From Verrucomicrobiia bacterium DG1235 (GTDB taxonomy: Bacteria > Verrucomicrobiota > Verrucomicrobiia > Opitutales > Opitutaceae): a stretch of 64,000 nucleotides of DNA. Under the pieces are notes generated by a model. The model ran no database searches, was not told the origin of the DNA, and saw nothing but the letters and a program-made list of their open reading frames with translations. The first letter of the stretch is position 1; every line of letters starts with the position of its first letter. The stretch spans positions 4,988,538-5,052,537 of the forward strand of contig DS990592.1 of assembly GCA_000155695.1 (NCBI GenBank), written 5' to 3'. Of the stretch, positions 25,967 to 36,240 are shown one piece after another. Position numbers and translations under genes: made by a program.

Positions 25967-28900
25967 ATGTCCACTTTCTCGACTAGTCGAACTGGCTTTT
26001 CGTTATCTAGCGTTGCATTGACTTTGTACGTTTTATTGAGCTTCGCACGTATTGCGGGCGCTCAGGATTGGAAGGTGGATTTGAATGCTTTGCGGTTCGA
26101 GTCGGTCGATATGAACGAGTCTGAGCCGAGCGGGGAAGTGAAGCGTATTGTCCAGGATTCCTTGGGCTTTGTCTGGTACGCTACAAGGGAGGGGGTTCAC
26201 AGGTTCGATGGATATGCGGTTAGGACTTATTCTAAGGTGCCCGGAGCGTCCAATTCCATCATTAGCAGCACGGTTTTAGAGCTCTTTCTGGATGCTGAGG
26301 ACAATTTGTGGGTGGGGACAGATCGGGGAGTTAGCCGTTACGATCTCGGGCTCGATTCTTTCAGGAATTACACGCTTGGGGGTAACGAAGCCTTGAACGT
26401 GAATGCGATCGTCCAAACTCAAAACGGTGGAATATATGCGTCAACAGAAGTTGGATACGTTTGCCGCTATGACGTGGAAATGGATCAATTCGTGCGAATC
26501 CAGTCTTCGCCGCTCGGGATCATTAAATCTATGGCGGCGGGATCTAGCGGTGAGTTGTGGATTGGTTCGCTCAATAGCCTGTTTAGACTTAATCTAGATT
26601 CAGGTGATGTCGTTCGCTATTCAGATGGCCTGTCTCCTGAGGATGGCGCTGTGAATAACTTTGTCGAAGCTTTGTTGTACGTCTCTTCGGATGAAGTTTG
26701 GCTCGGAACGGCGGCGTACGGGACGATTCTTCTGAATCCGGAGAGCGGTAGTATAAATCCTTTAGCGAGAGTGTATTCGAATGAGTCATACGTGCATGAG
26801 ATGCAGATTGATTCGTTGGGGAATATATGGATATGCCATAGTGATGGATTAACTGTTTATTCTTCCGATGCTGAAGCGTTGGCTCGGTATAATCGTAACG
26901 ACGCCGTTAGCCCGTTGCCCAGTAGTGGGATTCATTCCATGCTTTTAGATGCGCAGGGTAATGTTTGGGCGGGCTCACGCTATCACGGAATTTACATGGC
27001 CGCTCGGAATAAGCTTTTTCATCGGATTCCTGATTATGTAATTGGAAATGAAAAAAGCCGCCAGACGGTTGTTTCCTCTTTGTTGTTCGATAGTCAGGGG
27101 AATCTGTGGGTGGGTCGGAATGCGACAGGCATTGACGTTTTTCCTGCTGGCGGAGGAGCGAAGATTGAGTTTCGAAACGATCCAAGTAATTCGCGCTCTC
27201 TTGGGCCTAGTACAGTTTTTTCGATGATAGAGGATAGTCGTGGTGATATATGGATCGGTACGTTTATGGGAGGTTTGCAAAAGTATAATCCTGAGACGGA
27301 GGATTTTGAAACCTACAAGAAAATAGCTGGGGATGATACTTCAATTGCCGGCAACGATGTTCGCACGGTACTCGAAGCGAGTGACGGTAATTTTTGGGTG
27401 AATACTCATGGCATGGGCATTTGCTATTTCGATGTGGAAAAAGGCGAATTTACCAACTATGTTAGAGACTATGCTCCCGACCCGGAAAGTTTGATAGACA
27501 ACTGGGGAAGCACCTTGGATTTGATAGAAGGGAATCGGCTTTTAGTTGGAACGGGAATGGGGTTTTTCATTCTTGATGTTGAAACGATGCGCGGGGAGGG
27601 CGTTCGTGCTGATCCTGAAAATTCGAAGGGGCTATCGAATGGAACGATTAACGATGTTTATCAAGATCGAGAAGGGCGAATTTGGATTGGCACGAATGAT
27701 GGCTTAAATCTTTACAGTCATGATGAATCGTCTTTTGAGCGTTTTTCCGTGGAGGAGGGGTTAAGTAACCGTGTAGTTGTTTCGATCATACAGGATGATG
27801 ATGGATTTCTTTGGTTGGGAACCTATGATGGGTTGAGTCGTTTTGACCCAGAGACAGGTAAGGTTAGCACTTATACGGCGGGTGACGGATTGGGGCATGA
27901 CGAGTTTTATCCCCGCGCTGTAACGAAGGACTTTGAGGGGCGCTTGTATTTCGGTCACCGAAATGGCGTTGTCTTTTTTAGGCCTTCGGAAATTGAAGAT
28001 AACACTGTTGTGCCGGAGGTTTACATATCCGGATTGAAAGCTCTTAACAGATCTCTTCGGATTGATCCTGAGAATGGAGGGCTGGGGACGCTTGATGAAA
28101 ATATACTGGAGCTGGGTTCGGTTCGGTTAGGGCATGACCAAAAGGTGTTTTCCATCGAGTTTGTTGCTCTAAATTATATCCAGCCCGATAAAAATCAATA
28201 TGCGTATAAATTGGATGGGTTCGATGAGCACTGGAGTTATGTTGGGTCACGCAGAGAGGCAACTTATACAAATTTGAATCCGGGAAGATACGTCTTCATG
28301 GTTAAGGCTTCCAATAATGATGGTTATTGGAACGAGGTTCCTCGGATCTTGGAGATTATTATACAAAGGCCTTATTGGCAGACGCCTTGGTTTCGTGGGT
28401 TGGCTGTCGTCTTGGCGATTTCGCTTCCTTTCTTATACGCCATTAGGCGTTTGAAACGAAATCGGGAGCAGAAGCTACTTCTGGAATCGACGGTAAACAA
28501 GCGAACGAGCGATTTGCAGAGAGCTCATGAGGAACTTGGGCGAGCTTACAAGTTATTGGAGAGTAAGCAGTCGCAGATTCAGGTTCAGAATGCGGAGCTT
28601 CTGGGTCATCGTCAGAATTTGGAAAAGATGGTGGCCACTCGAACTCGCGAGTTAGAGGTTTCCAAGGAAAAGGCCGAGCGCTCGGATCGGTTGAAGTCAG
28701 CGTTTCTTGCGAACATGTCTCACGAAATTCGTACCCCGATGAATGCGATCGTCGGTTTGTTGGAAATCGTTCACAAAGAAGATTTGCCTGAGGATGAGCG
28801 GGAGACTTATGCGGAGGTTATTCGCCAGAGTAGTAGAACGTTGATGACGCTTATCGATGATATTCTGGATTTGTCTCGCATCGAGTCGGGGGAGGCCACG

Positions 28901-29869
28901 CTTCAGCTGCAACCGTGTCGAGTTGACGAAGTGTGTGAAGAACTGTATTCGCTTTTTAGGTACGTGACTAAAAAGGAGTCGGATGGCGATGTGGTTCTGA
29001 AGCTCGTTCGGGATGGAGTGGAGGGCTCTTTGTTGAATGAGGCGCGAGACGAGTTTTGTTTGGAGTTCGATCCTGTAAGGCTGAAGCAGATTTTGACTAA
29101 TCTTCTTTCAAACGCGATCAAGTTTACGGAGAAGGGCGAGATTTTGTTTGGTTATGATTCTGAAAATTTGGGATCAGAGGTGCGCATTCGCTTTTTTGTT
29201 TCCGATTCGGGAGTCGGGATTCCTCAGGATCATTTGGAAAAGATATTTGATCGATTTCACAAGGTTGAGGATCCGGATGGCCGTGTTCATCGGGGCACCG
29301 GGCTGGGGCTTACGATATCGAAGAGATTGTCTGAGATGATGTCAGGCGTGATCGAAGTGAATTCTGAGGTGGGGAAGGGGACCTGCTTTAGTGCGACTTT
29401 CACACGTCCAATCGTTGAATGTGAGCAGGGGCCTGATCAGTCAGAGACGCCTGAAGCGGAGAGTGTCCCCGTTTCGCTTGAGAGTGCTCCGGATTTGCGC
29501 GGCGTAAAGGTGCTGTTGGTTGAGGACGAGGAGCCGAACTACCTTTTTATTGAGAAGGCTTTACGGTCGACTGGGGCAGAGATTACTTGGGCTCAAGATG
29601 GAGTTGCCGCTATCGAGGCTTTTGACGAGGGTGGCTTCGGCATGGTGTTGCTTGATGTTTTGATTCCCAAGAAGGATGGGTACGAGGTTCTAAGCCATAT
29701 CCGCTCGGTGGATACCGAAGTGCCTGTTATCGTTCAGTCCGCATATACGATGGAAGGTGATGAGGATAAGGCTCGGAGTTTGGGCGCCTCGTCTTTCCTG
29801 CCAAAACCGTTTACGAAAGGGCAGTTGCTGAGCTTGTTGGAAGCGACAAGGCGCTCAGGGGAAGTTTGA
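25967..29869 (+). CDS. hybrid two-component sensor with periplasmic propeller
   Basis: Large sensor of 1300 residues from the ATG at 25967, chosen because it opens into a signal/membrane segment; a TTG at 25901 is the alternative. After the signal come many Reg_prop-type blades with repeated N-x-W-x-G-T or I-W-I-G-T motifs (to about 700), a Y_Y_Y domain, one membrane helix (about 820-840), a coiled coil, the H-box NMSHEIRTPMNAI, an N-box NLLSNAIKF, the G boxes and a receiver with V-L-L-D-V-L. Such proteins usually sense oligosaccharides in the periplasm. Unlike the Bacteroidetes relatives it has no AraC-type DNA-binding domain, so a separate response regulator is needed; none is adjacent. Confidence 0.93.
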   Translation: MSTFSTSRTGFSLSSVALTLYVLLSFARIAGAQDWKVDLNALRFESVDMNESEPSGEVKRIVQDSLGFVWYATREGVHRFDGYAVRTYSKVPGASNSIISSTVLELFLDAEDNLWVGTDRGVSRYDLGLDSFRNYTLGGNEALNVNAIVQTQNGGIYASTEVGYVCRYDVEMDQFVRIQSSPLGIIKSMAAGSSGELWIGSLNSLFRLNLDSGDVVRYSDGLSPEDGAVNNFVEALLYVSSDEVWLGTAAYGTILLNPESGSINPLARVYSNESYVHEMQIDSLGNIWICHSDGLTVYSSDAEALARYNRNDAVSPLPSSGIHSMLLDAQGNVWAGSRYHGIYMAARNKLFHRIPDYVIGNEKSRQTVVSSLLFDSQGNLWVGRNATGIDVFPAGGGAKIEFRNDPSNSRSLGPSTVFSMIEDSRGDIWIGTFMGGLQKYNPETEDFETYKKIAGDDTSIAGNDVRTVLEASDGNFWVNTHGMGICYFDVEKGEFTNYVRDYAPDPESLIDNWGSTLDLIEGNRLLVGTGMGFFILDVETMRGEGVRADPENSKGLSNGTINDVYQDREGRIWIGTNDGLNLYSHDESSFERFSVEEGLSNRVVVSIIQDDDGFLWLGTYDGLSRFDPETGKVSTYTAGDGLGHDEFYPRAVTKDFEGRLYFGHRNGVVFFRPSEIEDNTVVPEVYISGLKALNRSLRIDPENGGLGTLDENILELGSVRLGHDQKVFSIEFVALNYIQPDKNQYAYKLDGFDEHWSYVGSRREATYTNLNPGRYVFMVKASNNDGYWNEVPRILEIIIQRPYWQTPWFRGLAVVLAISLPFLYAIRRLKRNREQKLLLESTVNKRTSDLQRAHEELGRAYKLLESKQSQIQVQNAELLGHRQNLEKMVATRTRELEVSKEKAERSDRLKSAFLANMSHEIRTPMNAIVGLLEIVHKEDLPEDERETYAEVIRQSSRTLMTLIDDILDLSRIESGEATLQLQPCRVDEVCEELYSLFRYVTKKESDGDVVLKLVRDGVEGSLLNEARDEFCLEFDPVRLKQILTNLLSNAIKFTEKGEILFGYDSENLGSEVRIRFFVSDSGVGIPQDHLEKIFDRFHKVEDPDGRVHRGTGLGLTISKRLSEMMSGVIEVNSEVGKGTCFSATFTRPIVECEQGPDQSETPEAESVPVSLESAPDLRGVKVLLVEDEEPNYLFIEKALRSTGAEITWAQDGVAAIEAFDEGGFGMVLLDVLIPKKDGYEVLSHIRSVDTEVPVIVQSAYTMEGDEDKARSLGASSFLPKPFTKGQLLSLLEATRRSGEV

Positions 29870-29951
29870 TCCTTTTTCATGGACCCGCGCAAATGGTAAA
29901 ACTTGTAGTTGAAGCTTGGGAACAAAGTGCCCTTGCTAGGGCTTTCTTTCG

Positions 29952-31205
29952 ATGAGTCCTAATATTCAAATAGCCATCCGGTTTCTGATAGCCAAGAAGC
30001 GTTCCATGCTCATGAGTTTGTGTGGGATAGGGTTTGGAGTCGGTTTTTTTATAGTCACGCAGGCTCAGCTGACTGGCTTCGAGGAGTTCTTCATCGATAC
30101 GATTCTCGGGACGGATGGCGCGATCCGGATAGAGGACAAGTTTCAATCGACATTAGCTCAAGTCGAAGCGGCTTCGAGCAGCACGGGGAACACTTCGTTC
30201 TTCGTGGCGGATCGCGGCAATCGGCGTTATGTGGAAGGGGTAGAGTATCCGGACCAGATTATCGAGGCCTTGCGCATCTTGCCGAATGTGGCGTCTACCT
30301 CTTCCGTATTGAAGGGGAGAATTTCCGTTCAGAGCCCGCTGCGGGAAGAGTCGGCTCAGGTATTCGGCATCGTCCTGAATGACCACCTTTCAGTATCGGA
30401 TTTGGAGGATCAGCTTGTGTTTGGGAGTTTGGAGGAGTTTCGCGCGACGCCTTCGGGAATTTTGGTGGGGCGAAAGTTGGCGGACCGTTTGCAAGCCCGC
30501 GTGGGCGATTCAATCATGATTGAAAGCAAGGGAACGCAGAATCGCTATCGAGTGAGCGGCGTTTATGAAACGGGGGTTTCCGATATCGATCGTGTGCGAA
30601 TTTTCATGCACCTTGACCAGGCTCGCTCGCTTTTGCAGCGTCCCCACGGAGTTAGTTTCATTCAGGTGAGCGTTTTTGACCGTGACCGCGCGGAGTACGA
30701 TGCTCTGGTGATTGAAAACATGGTGCAGCATTCCGCAGCCCCGTGGCAGGATCGGGAGAAGGTTTGGCTGGATGTTTTTAAGGCCTTGCAGGTTTCAGCT
30801 GTGATCACTGTTTCCACGATAATCCTGATTTCGGGACTGGGGATGTTCAACACGCTAGTCATGATAGTGATGGAGAAGACGCGCGAGATCGCGATTTTGC
30901 GCTCGATGGGATATAGCCGGGCGGACATATCGTCGATTTTTCTTTGGCAAGGAGGGATCGTTTTGGCGCTTGGCATTGTCGTGGGCTTCGCCTTGGGCGC
31001 CGGGGTAACTTATGCGGTTTCCAATCTTCCGCTGCGTGTGCGCGGTATTTTTTCGACGGACAGCTATGTGGTTGATTGGTCGCTCGCTCACTATTTCTGG
31101 GCGGCGGTGACTGCGGTGATTATAGTTATGTTCGCAAGTTTTGCACCGGCTCGAAGGGCGGCGAGACTGATTCCTGGAGATGTGATTCGGGGGACAGCAG
31201 CATGA
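29952..31205 (+). CDS. ABC transporter permease, FtsX/LolC-MacB type
   Basis: Permease of 417 residues with one N-terminal membrane helix, a large periplasmic domain (about 45-275) and three C-terminal helices, the topology of LolC and MacB. The first helix reads SMLMSLCGIGFGVGFFIV and the domain contains a D-R-G-N-R-R-Y-type stretch. Overlaps the next gene by four bases. Lipoprotein release or an exporter role is likely from the family and its partner; the substrate is unknown. Confidence 0.85.
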   Translation: MSPNIQIAIRFLIAKKRSMLMSLCGIGFGVGFFIVTQAQLTGFEEFFIDTILGTDGAIRIEDKFQSTLAQVEAASSSTGNTSFFVADRGNRRYVEGVEYPDQIIEALRILPNVASTSSVLKGRISVQSPLREESAQVFGIVLNDHLSVSDLEDQLVFGSLEEFRATPSGILVGRKLADRLQARVGDSIMIESKGTQNRYRVSGVYETGVSDIDRVRIFMHLDQARSLLQRPHGVSFIQVSVFDRDRAEYDALVIENMVQHSAAPWQDREKVWLDVFKALQVSAVITVSTIILISGLGMFNTLVMIVMEKTREIAILRSMGYSRADISSIFLWQGGIVLALGIVVGFALGAGVTYAVSNLPLRVRGIFSTDSYVVDWSLAHYFWAAVTAVIIVMFASFAPARRAARLIPGDVIRGTAA

Positions 31206-31900
31206 GCGAGGTGCTAGCCGAATCCGAGGCGGCCATGGCGTGCCGTGGTCTTCACAAGTATCTGGGCGAAGGCGAGACCCGTGTGCATGTGCTTAGGGGA
31301 GTCGATCTTGATCTTCGTCGCGGTGAGGTGTCTGCGGTGGTTGGTCCTTCTGGCTGCGGGAAGAGCACTTTGCTTTACTTGCTCGGGCTCCTTGACCGGC
31401 AGGATGACGGAATGATTTTCGTTCAGGGAGAGGATGTGCCGATGGATAGGGACGGGGCGCATACGAAATTGCGCTGCGAGCATATCGGTTTCGTATTCCA
31501 GTTTCACTTTTTGCTGCCGGAATTCACTGCGCTTGAAAACGTGATGCTGCCGATGCGGAAGCTTGGAGCTTTGGCCGAAGGTGAGATGGTGGATCGCGCC
31601 AGCGAGTTGCTGAAGGAGGTCGGCCTCGGTGAGAAGATGGGGCGCCGACCGTCTCAGCTCTCCGGGGGAGAGCAGCAGCGAGTGGCGATCGCCCGGTCTT
31701 TAGCGAATCGCCCGAGCGTCCTGCTCGCGGACGAGCCGACAGGTAATCTCGATGTAAAAAACTCGATGATGGTTTTCGATCTGCTGACCCGACTGGCGAA
31801 GGAGTATCGCCAAGCGGTGTTGATCGTCACCCACAATCCAGATCTTGCGAAGCGCTGCGATCGCATCCTTCGAATGGAGGACGGGCTTTTCGTCGATTAG
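31202..31900 (+). CDS. ABC transporter ATPase, LolD/MacB type
   Basis: ATPase of 232 residues, started at 31202 (ATGA overlap with the permease) because the longer frame from 31076 reads through the permease. Walker A GPSGCGKST, Q-loop IGFVFQFHFLLPEFTALENV, signature LSGGEQQRVAIARSLA, Walker B VLLADEPTGNLD and H-loop VTHN are all intact. The LLPEFTALENVMLP stretch is characteristic of LolD-type ATPases. Forms the transporter with the preceding permease. Confidence 0.93.
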   Translation: MSEVLAESEAAMACRGLHKYLGEGETRVHVLRGVDLDLRRGEVSAVVGPSGCGKSTLLYLLGLLDRQDDGMIFVQGEDVPMDRDGAHTKLRCEHIGFVFQFHFLLPEFTALENVMLPMRKLGALAEGEMVDRASELLKEVGLGEKMGRRPSQLSGGEQQRVAIARSLANRPSVLLADEPTGNLDVKNSMMVFDLLTRLAKEYRQAVLIVTHNPDLAKRCDRILRMEDGLFVD

Positions 31901-32059
31901 GTTGCATGCTTCCAGGTGTTGACTATAAGGAAATCGAACATGTGCTTGCAGCTTAACTTATAACCCGAATGGAGCATTTCAAAGTCGCCCACATTTTATT
32001 TGCTTTTCAATGCACTAATCTTTCACTCCGAAATCCTCTAAAGACTAATCCTCTGCTCA
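31901..32059. other. upstream region of the respiratory operon
   Basis: AT-richer gap of 159 bases between the ABC ATPase and the respiratory cluster. It must hold the main promoter of the act genes, but no single -35/-10 pair stands out, so none is called. Confidence 0.4.
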
Positions 32060-32245
32060 GTGAGTTCCGAAAATTCCCGCAAATCATTCTTACTTGCGAT
32101 CGCGGCCGTTGTGGCTGGCGTAATCGCATTGCCTAAACTGCTTGCTCGCGCGAAGGCGAAAGGCAGTTCCACTCAGTCAGCTTCTCTCATAAAGCTGCGC
32201 CAGGATCCTCGTTCCGTTCATCGAGAGGATTCGCGATTCGCCTAA
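32060..32245 (+). CDS. small single-membrane-span protein ahead of actA
   Basis: Possible gene of 61 residues with a GTG start. A basic N-terminus (SSENSRKS) precedes one helix (FLLAIAAVVAGVIALPKLLA), then a positively charged tail ending VHREDSRFA. No family is recognised. It lies 39 bases before actA on the same strand, and its compact membrane-anchored plan suits a small accessory of the complex, but the GTG start and short length leave doubt. Confidence 0.5.
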   Translation: MSSENSRKSFLLAIAAVVAGVIALPKLLARAKAKGSSTQSASLIKLRQDPRSVHREDSRFA

Positions 32246-32284
32246 CCGTTTTCCCTGACAGGAACGGACAACCTTTTAACCGCT

Positions 32285-32941
32285 ATGTCTAAAGTGTTTC
32301 CAAAGTGGTCGAACGCGTTGCCACTGAAGATCGTTGTTTTTCTCTTCGTCTTCGTGACTACGCTCCTAGCCGGCATCACCTACTATGTGACGCCAAAGTA
32401 TGTGCGAGTCGGATACGAGCCGACTCAGCCGGTCCCTTACGATCACAGTTTTCACGTGGGTGAGCTCGGGCTCGACTGCCGTTACTGTCACGATAAGGTC
32501 GACCAGTCGGATGTCGCTAACATCCCGGCGGCTGACACCTGTATGAAGTGTCATAGCATGATCAAGACTGACAGCGCGCTGTTAGCGCCGATCCGCGAGA
32601 GCTTTGCTACTGGGCAGCCAGTCGCTTGGAAGCGCGTGCATCAGGTACCGGACTATGTTTATTTTAGCCATCAGGCTCACGTGACCCGTGGGGTTTCCTG
32701 CGTGGAATGCCATGGCAAGGTGGACGAGATGGAAGTTGTTTCTCACGCTGAGCCGATGAGCATGAGCTGGTGTCTCGACTGCCACCGCCATCCGGAAGAA
32801 GCGCTGCGTCCGATCGACGAAGTCTTCAACCTTGATTGGGAACATCCCGGCGGCCCGCTCGGCCAGACGAAGGCCGGCCTCGAGTTCATCAAAGAACGTA
32901 ACATCACTCCTCCACAAAGCTGCACAGGCTGCCACCGATGA
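32285..32941 (+). CDS. actA: Alternative Complex III pentahaem cytochrome ActA
   Basis: Membrane-anchored multihaem cytochrome c, 218 residues, that passes electrons within Alternative Complex III. One N-terminal helix (IVVFLFVFVTTLLAGITYYV) anchors it. Five haem motifs are visible in order: CRYCH, CMKCH, CVECH, CLDCH and CTGCH, as expected for ActA. Extra histidines (SFHVGE, FSHQAH) can serve as distal ligands. First core gene of the operon; its last codons overlap actB by four bases. Confidence 0.93.
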   Translation: MSKVFPKWSNALPLKIVVFLFVFVTTLLAGITYYVTPKYVRVGYEPTQPVPYDHSFHVGELGLDCRYCHDKVDQSDVANIPAADTCMKCHSMIKTDSALLAPIRESFATGQPVAWKRVHQVPDYVYFSHQAHVTRGVSCVECHGKVDEMEVVSHAEPMSMSWCLDCHRHPEEALRPIDEVFNLDWEHPGGPLGQTKAGLEFIKERNITPPQSCTGCHR

Positions 32942-35900
32942 AACGCGCACCTTACAACCATCCTGAAACAGCGGAACTGTCTGGCCCGCGCTACTGGCGC
33001 AGCCTAGACGAACTCTCGCAAACGCCCGAGTTTCTCGCGGAAGTTGAGCGCGAGTTCGGTCCGGAAGCCTCGGAAATGAACGACGTTGATCGTCGTCACT
33101 TCTTCAAGATTATGGCGGCTTCTTTCGCGATTGGCGGACTCGGATTTTCCGGCTGTCGCCGTCCCGATGCCCATATCCTCCCGCACTCCAAGATGCCGGA
33201 GCATCAGATTCCTGGTCAGGCGCTTTATTACGCGACTGGTTTTCCGCTGCGTGGCGAAACGCTTCCACTCCTCATCGAGACCCACACTGGCCGTCCAACC
33301 AAGGTTGAAGGCAACGCTGAGCACTCCGGCTACAAAGGCGGAACGACGCGTAAGGCGCAGGCCGCTATCCTCGATCTCTACGATCCAGATCGCGCGACCG
33401 CTCACACCAAGGGTACCTCTAAGATCAGCAACGCAGACGTCTACGATCTGCTCGCCAATCTCAATAAGAGCTATTCGGCCTCCAAGGGAGCCGGTGTCGC
33501 AGTTCTAGCCGAAAGTTCCTCTTCGCCAACGCGCCTTCGCCTCAAGAAAGCTTTCCTCAAGGCTTTTCCGCAAGCGACATGGGCAGAGTACGACGCCATC
33601 GACGCCAGCAATGCCGCCATTGGCGCTGCGAAAGTTACTGGCAATGACAAGCTTCAGCCAAAGTACGACCTTACCAAGGCATCCCGCATCCTTGCGGTAG
33701 ACGCCGACTTCCTCGACGAGGAGCAAGGTTCGGTTCAGTTCTCCAAGCAGTTCGCGGAAGGGCGTCGGGTACGCTCGAGCCACGACAAGATGAATCGCCT
33801 CTATTCAGTCGAGAGCATTTTCTCGATCACTGGCGGCATGGCGGACCATCGCAAGCGTCTCGCTACGAGCCAGATGGTGGCGTTTCTTGCGGCCATCGCT
33901 CTCGAGCTTGATCTCGGAGTCGAGGGAAATGCTCTCAAGTCTGTTCTCGAACCGCTCGCGGCGAAGCTCGACGCAGAGACGAAGGAGTGGGCAGCGAAGT
34001 GCGCCGATGATCTAGCCCATCACAAGGGCGAAAGTCTCGTTTTTGTTGGGCAGCATCTCTCTCCCGAAGCCCATGCTCTCGGCCTCTTGGTAAACGAGAA
34101 GCTCGGCAATCTGAAGAAGACGGTCTCTCTCGTATCGGTTGACAAGGGTACTACCGCTTCCATTCGGGACCTCGCGGCTGCCATCGAAAACGAAGCGGTT
34201 CAGTCTCTCGTCATCCTTGGCGGGAACCCTGTCTACAACGCTCCGGTCGATCTCGATTTTTCATCCTTGCTCATGAAGGTAGGGGAGGTCGTACGCCTTG
34301 GATACTACGCTGACGAGACGTCCGAAGAATCTTCCTACCACCTCCTGCAGTCTCACTTCCTCGAAGCGTGGGGCGATGGACGTACTTACGGTGGCGACGT
34401 GGTTGCCCAGCAGCCAATGATTCTTCCGCTCTTCGACGGCTTGTCCGAAATCGAAGTCCTTGCTCGCCTGCTTGGCGAAACGGCGGCGGATGGCTACAGC
34501 CAAGTTTACTCCACCTTCCAGTCTGCGAACGGAAATTCCGGAAAGCGCGGCTTTGATGCATTCCTTAACGAAGGTTTCGCAGCAGGTGGCTACAAAGTGT
34601 CGAATACCAACGTGTCCGGCCTCGAGCTCGCCGACCTCCTCAAAGGCTACGCGGCTCCTGCGGCTCCGACCGGTAAGGAAAACCTCGAAGTTCGTTTTCT
34701 TAACGACGCCTCTGTCGACGATGGACGTTACGCGAATAACGGCTGGTTGCAGGAATGTCCGGACCCAATGACCAAGCTGACTTGGGACAACGCGATCATC
34801 GTGAGTCCGCGTCTCGCGAAGGAACTCGACATCGTCGCTCCCGACTCCGCCAAGCAAATCGCCCGCAAGAATCCGAACAAGGTTCGTGACGGTCGCCAAT
34901 TCGCTCAGGTCGCGAAAATTTCAGTGGGTGGCCGCGAGATTGAAGGCGCGATCCATATTCAGCCCGGCCTCGATAACTACACGGTTATCCTCCCGCTTGG
35001 ATACGGTCGCGAAAAAACTGGCCGCGTTGGCACAGGTTCGGGATTCAGCGCCTACGCGCTGCGTAGCGAGACCGCCTTTGTCTCCGGCGCTTCGCTTGAG
35101 CTTTCGGGCGCTGAGTACCAGCTCGCGGAAACGCAGTCGCACTGGTCTATGGAAGGTCGCGCGATTGTTCGCGAGGCGAACCTCGACGATTACGAGGCGG
35201 ATAATTCTTTCGTTTCCAAGATGGGTATGGAGTCTCATTCGCCGGCTATTTACGCCGGAGCGGAGGACATGACCACCCAGGAGAAGATCACCGAAACGCC
35301 GCGTGGCGGTTCGATGTACGAACACCCCGATCTGACTGGTATCCACCAGTGGGGTATGAGCATCGACCTCAATGTTTGCACGGGCTGTAACTCCTGTGTA
35401 ATCGCCTGTCAGAGCGAAAACAACATCCCGATTGTTGGACGCGACCAAGTTCGTCGCGGACGCGAGATGCACTGGATTCGCCTCGATCGTTACTTTTCGT
35501 CCGGTTCCGAGGATCTCGCGGAAATCCCCGAAGATCCGCAGGTATCCCTCCAGCCAATCGCTTGTATGCAGTGCGAAACGGCTCCGTGTGAAACCGTTTG
35601 TCCGGTCAACGCGACAGTGCACGACGAGGAAGGCCTCAATGCCATGGCGTACAACCGTTGTATCGGTACGCGCTACTGCGCGAACAACTGCCCGTACAAA
35701 GTTCGCCGCTTCAACTTCTTCGATTACCAGCAACGCCAGTTGGACAAGCTCTACCTCGGACCGCTAGCTCCGAAAGGCATGCCAGAGCTCGTGCAGATGG
35801 CGCAGAATCCAGACGTATCCGTGCGTATGCGCGGCGTAATGGAGAAGTGTACCTTCTGTGTTCAGCGCATCAATCAGGCGAAAATTGCCCAGCAGGCGAA

Positions 35901-36240
35901 GGCCGGCGGGGGAGACGACGTTCGAGTGCGCGACGGTGCGATCCAAGTGGCTTGCGAACAGGCTTGCCCGACCGATGCTATTGTCTTTGGCGACCTGCTG
36001 GACAAAGAAAGCCGCGTCGCTCAGCTTCGCGAAAACGAACGCTCGTATTCGCTTCTTGGGTACCTCAACACGCGTCCGAGAACGACTTTCATGGCCCGCA
36101 TCCGTAATCCTAATCCAAAGATGCCGGACTACCAGGATCTACCGCTATCCACGGTAGAGTACAATGCCGCTTCACCACATGGCTCGCATGACGAAGACCA
36201 CTCCGATTCCCATTCTGACACTGAAGGAGGACACCACTAA
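32938..36240 (+). CDS. actB: Alternative Complex III iron-sulfur subunit ActB
   Basis: Fused molybdopterin-like and ferredoxin-like protein of 1100 residues. A twin-arginine-type motif (DRRHFFK, about 51-57) is followed by a hydrophobic stretch with a lipobox-like GFSGC. The middle part (about 90-700) resembles molybdopterin enzymes but keeps no obvious cofactor ligand, as usual in ActB. The C-terminal part carries four cysteine clusters, starting at C814 ([11 protein letters not shown]), C876 (CMQCETAPC), C908 ([11 protein letters not shown]) and C971 (CTFC), with a later CEQAC near 1006. It belongs to the quinol-oxidising complex on the periplasmic side. Confidence 0.93.
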   Translation: MKRAPYNHPETAELSGPRYWRSLDELSQTPEFLAEVEREFGPEASEMNDVDRRHFFKIMAASFAIGGLGFSGCRRPDAHILPHSKMPEHQIPGQALYYATGFPLRGETLPLLIETHTGRPTKVEGNAEHSGYKGGTTRKAQAAILDLYDPDRATAHTKGTSKISNADVYDLLANLNKSYSASKGAGVAVLAESSSSPTRLRLKKAFLKAFPQATWAEYDAIDASNAAIGAAKVTGNDKLQPKYDLTKASRILAVDADFLDEEQGSVQFSKQFAEGRRVRSSHDKMNRLYSVESIFSITGGMADHRKRLATSQMVAFLAAIALELDLGVEGNALKSVLEPLAAKLDAETKEWAAKCADDLAHHKGESLVFVGQHLSPEAHALGLLVNEKLGNLKKTVSLVSVDKGTTASIRDLAAAIENEAVQSLVILGGNPVYNAPVDLDFSSLLMKVGEVVRLGYYADETSEESSYHLLQSHFLEAWGDGRTYGGDVVAQQPMILPLFDGLSEIEVLARLLGETAADGYSQVYSTFQSANGNSGKRGFDAFLNEGFAAGGYKVSNTNVSGLELADLLKGYAAPAAPTGKENLEVRFLNDASVDDGRYANNGWLQECPDPMTKLTWDNAIIVSPRLAKELDIVAPDSAKQIARKNPNKVRDGRQFAQVAKISVGGREIEGAIHIQPGLDNYTVILPLGYGREKTGRVGTGSGFSAYALRSETAFVSGASLELSGAEYQLAETQSHWSMEGRAIVREANLDDYEADNSFVSKMGMESHSPAIYAGAEDMTTQEKITETPRGGSMYEHPDLTGIHQWGMSIDLNVCTGCNSCVIACQSENNIPIVGRDQVRRGREMHWIRLDRYFSSGSEDLAEIPEDPQVSLQPIACMQCETAPCETVCPVNATVHDEEGLNAMAYNRCIGTRYCANNCPYKVRRFNFFDYQQRQLDKLYLGPLAPKGMPELVQMAQNPDVSVRMRGVMEKCTFCVQRINQAKIAQQAKAGGGDDVRVRDGAIQVACEQACPTDAIVFGDLLDKESRVAQLRENERSYSLLGYLNTRPRTTFMARIRNPNPKMPDYQDLPLSTVEYNAASPHGSHDEDHSDSHSDTEGGHH

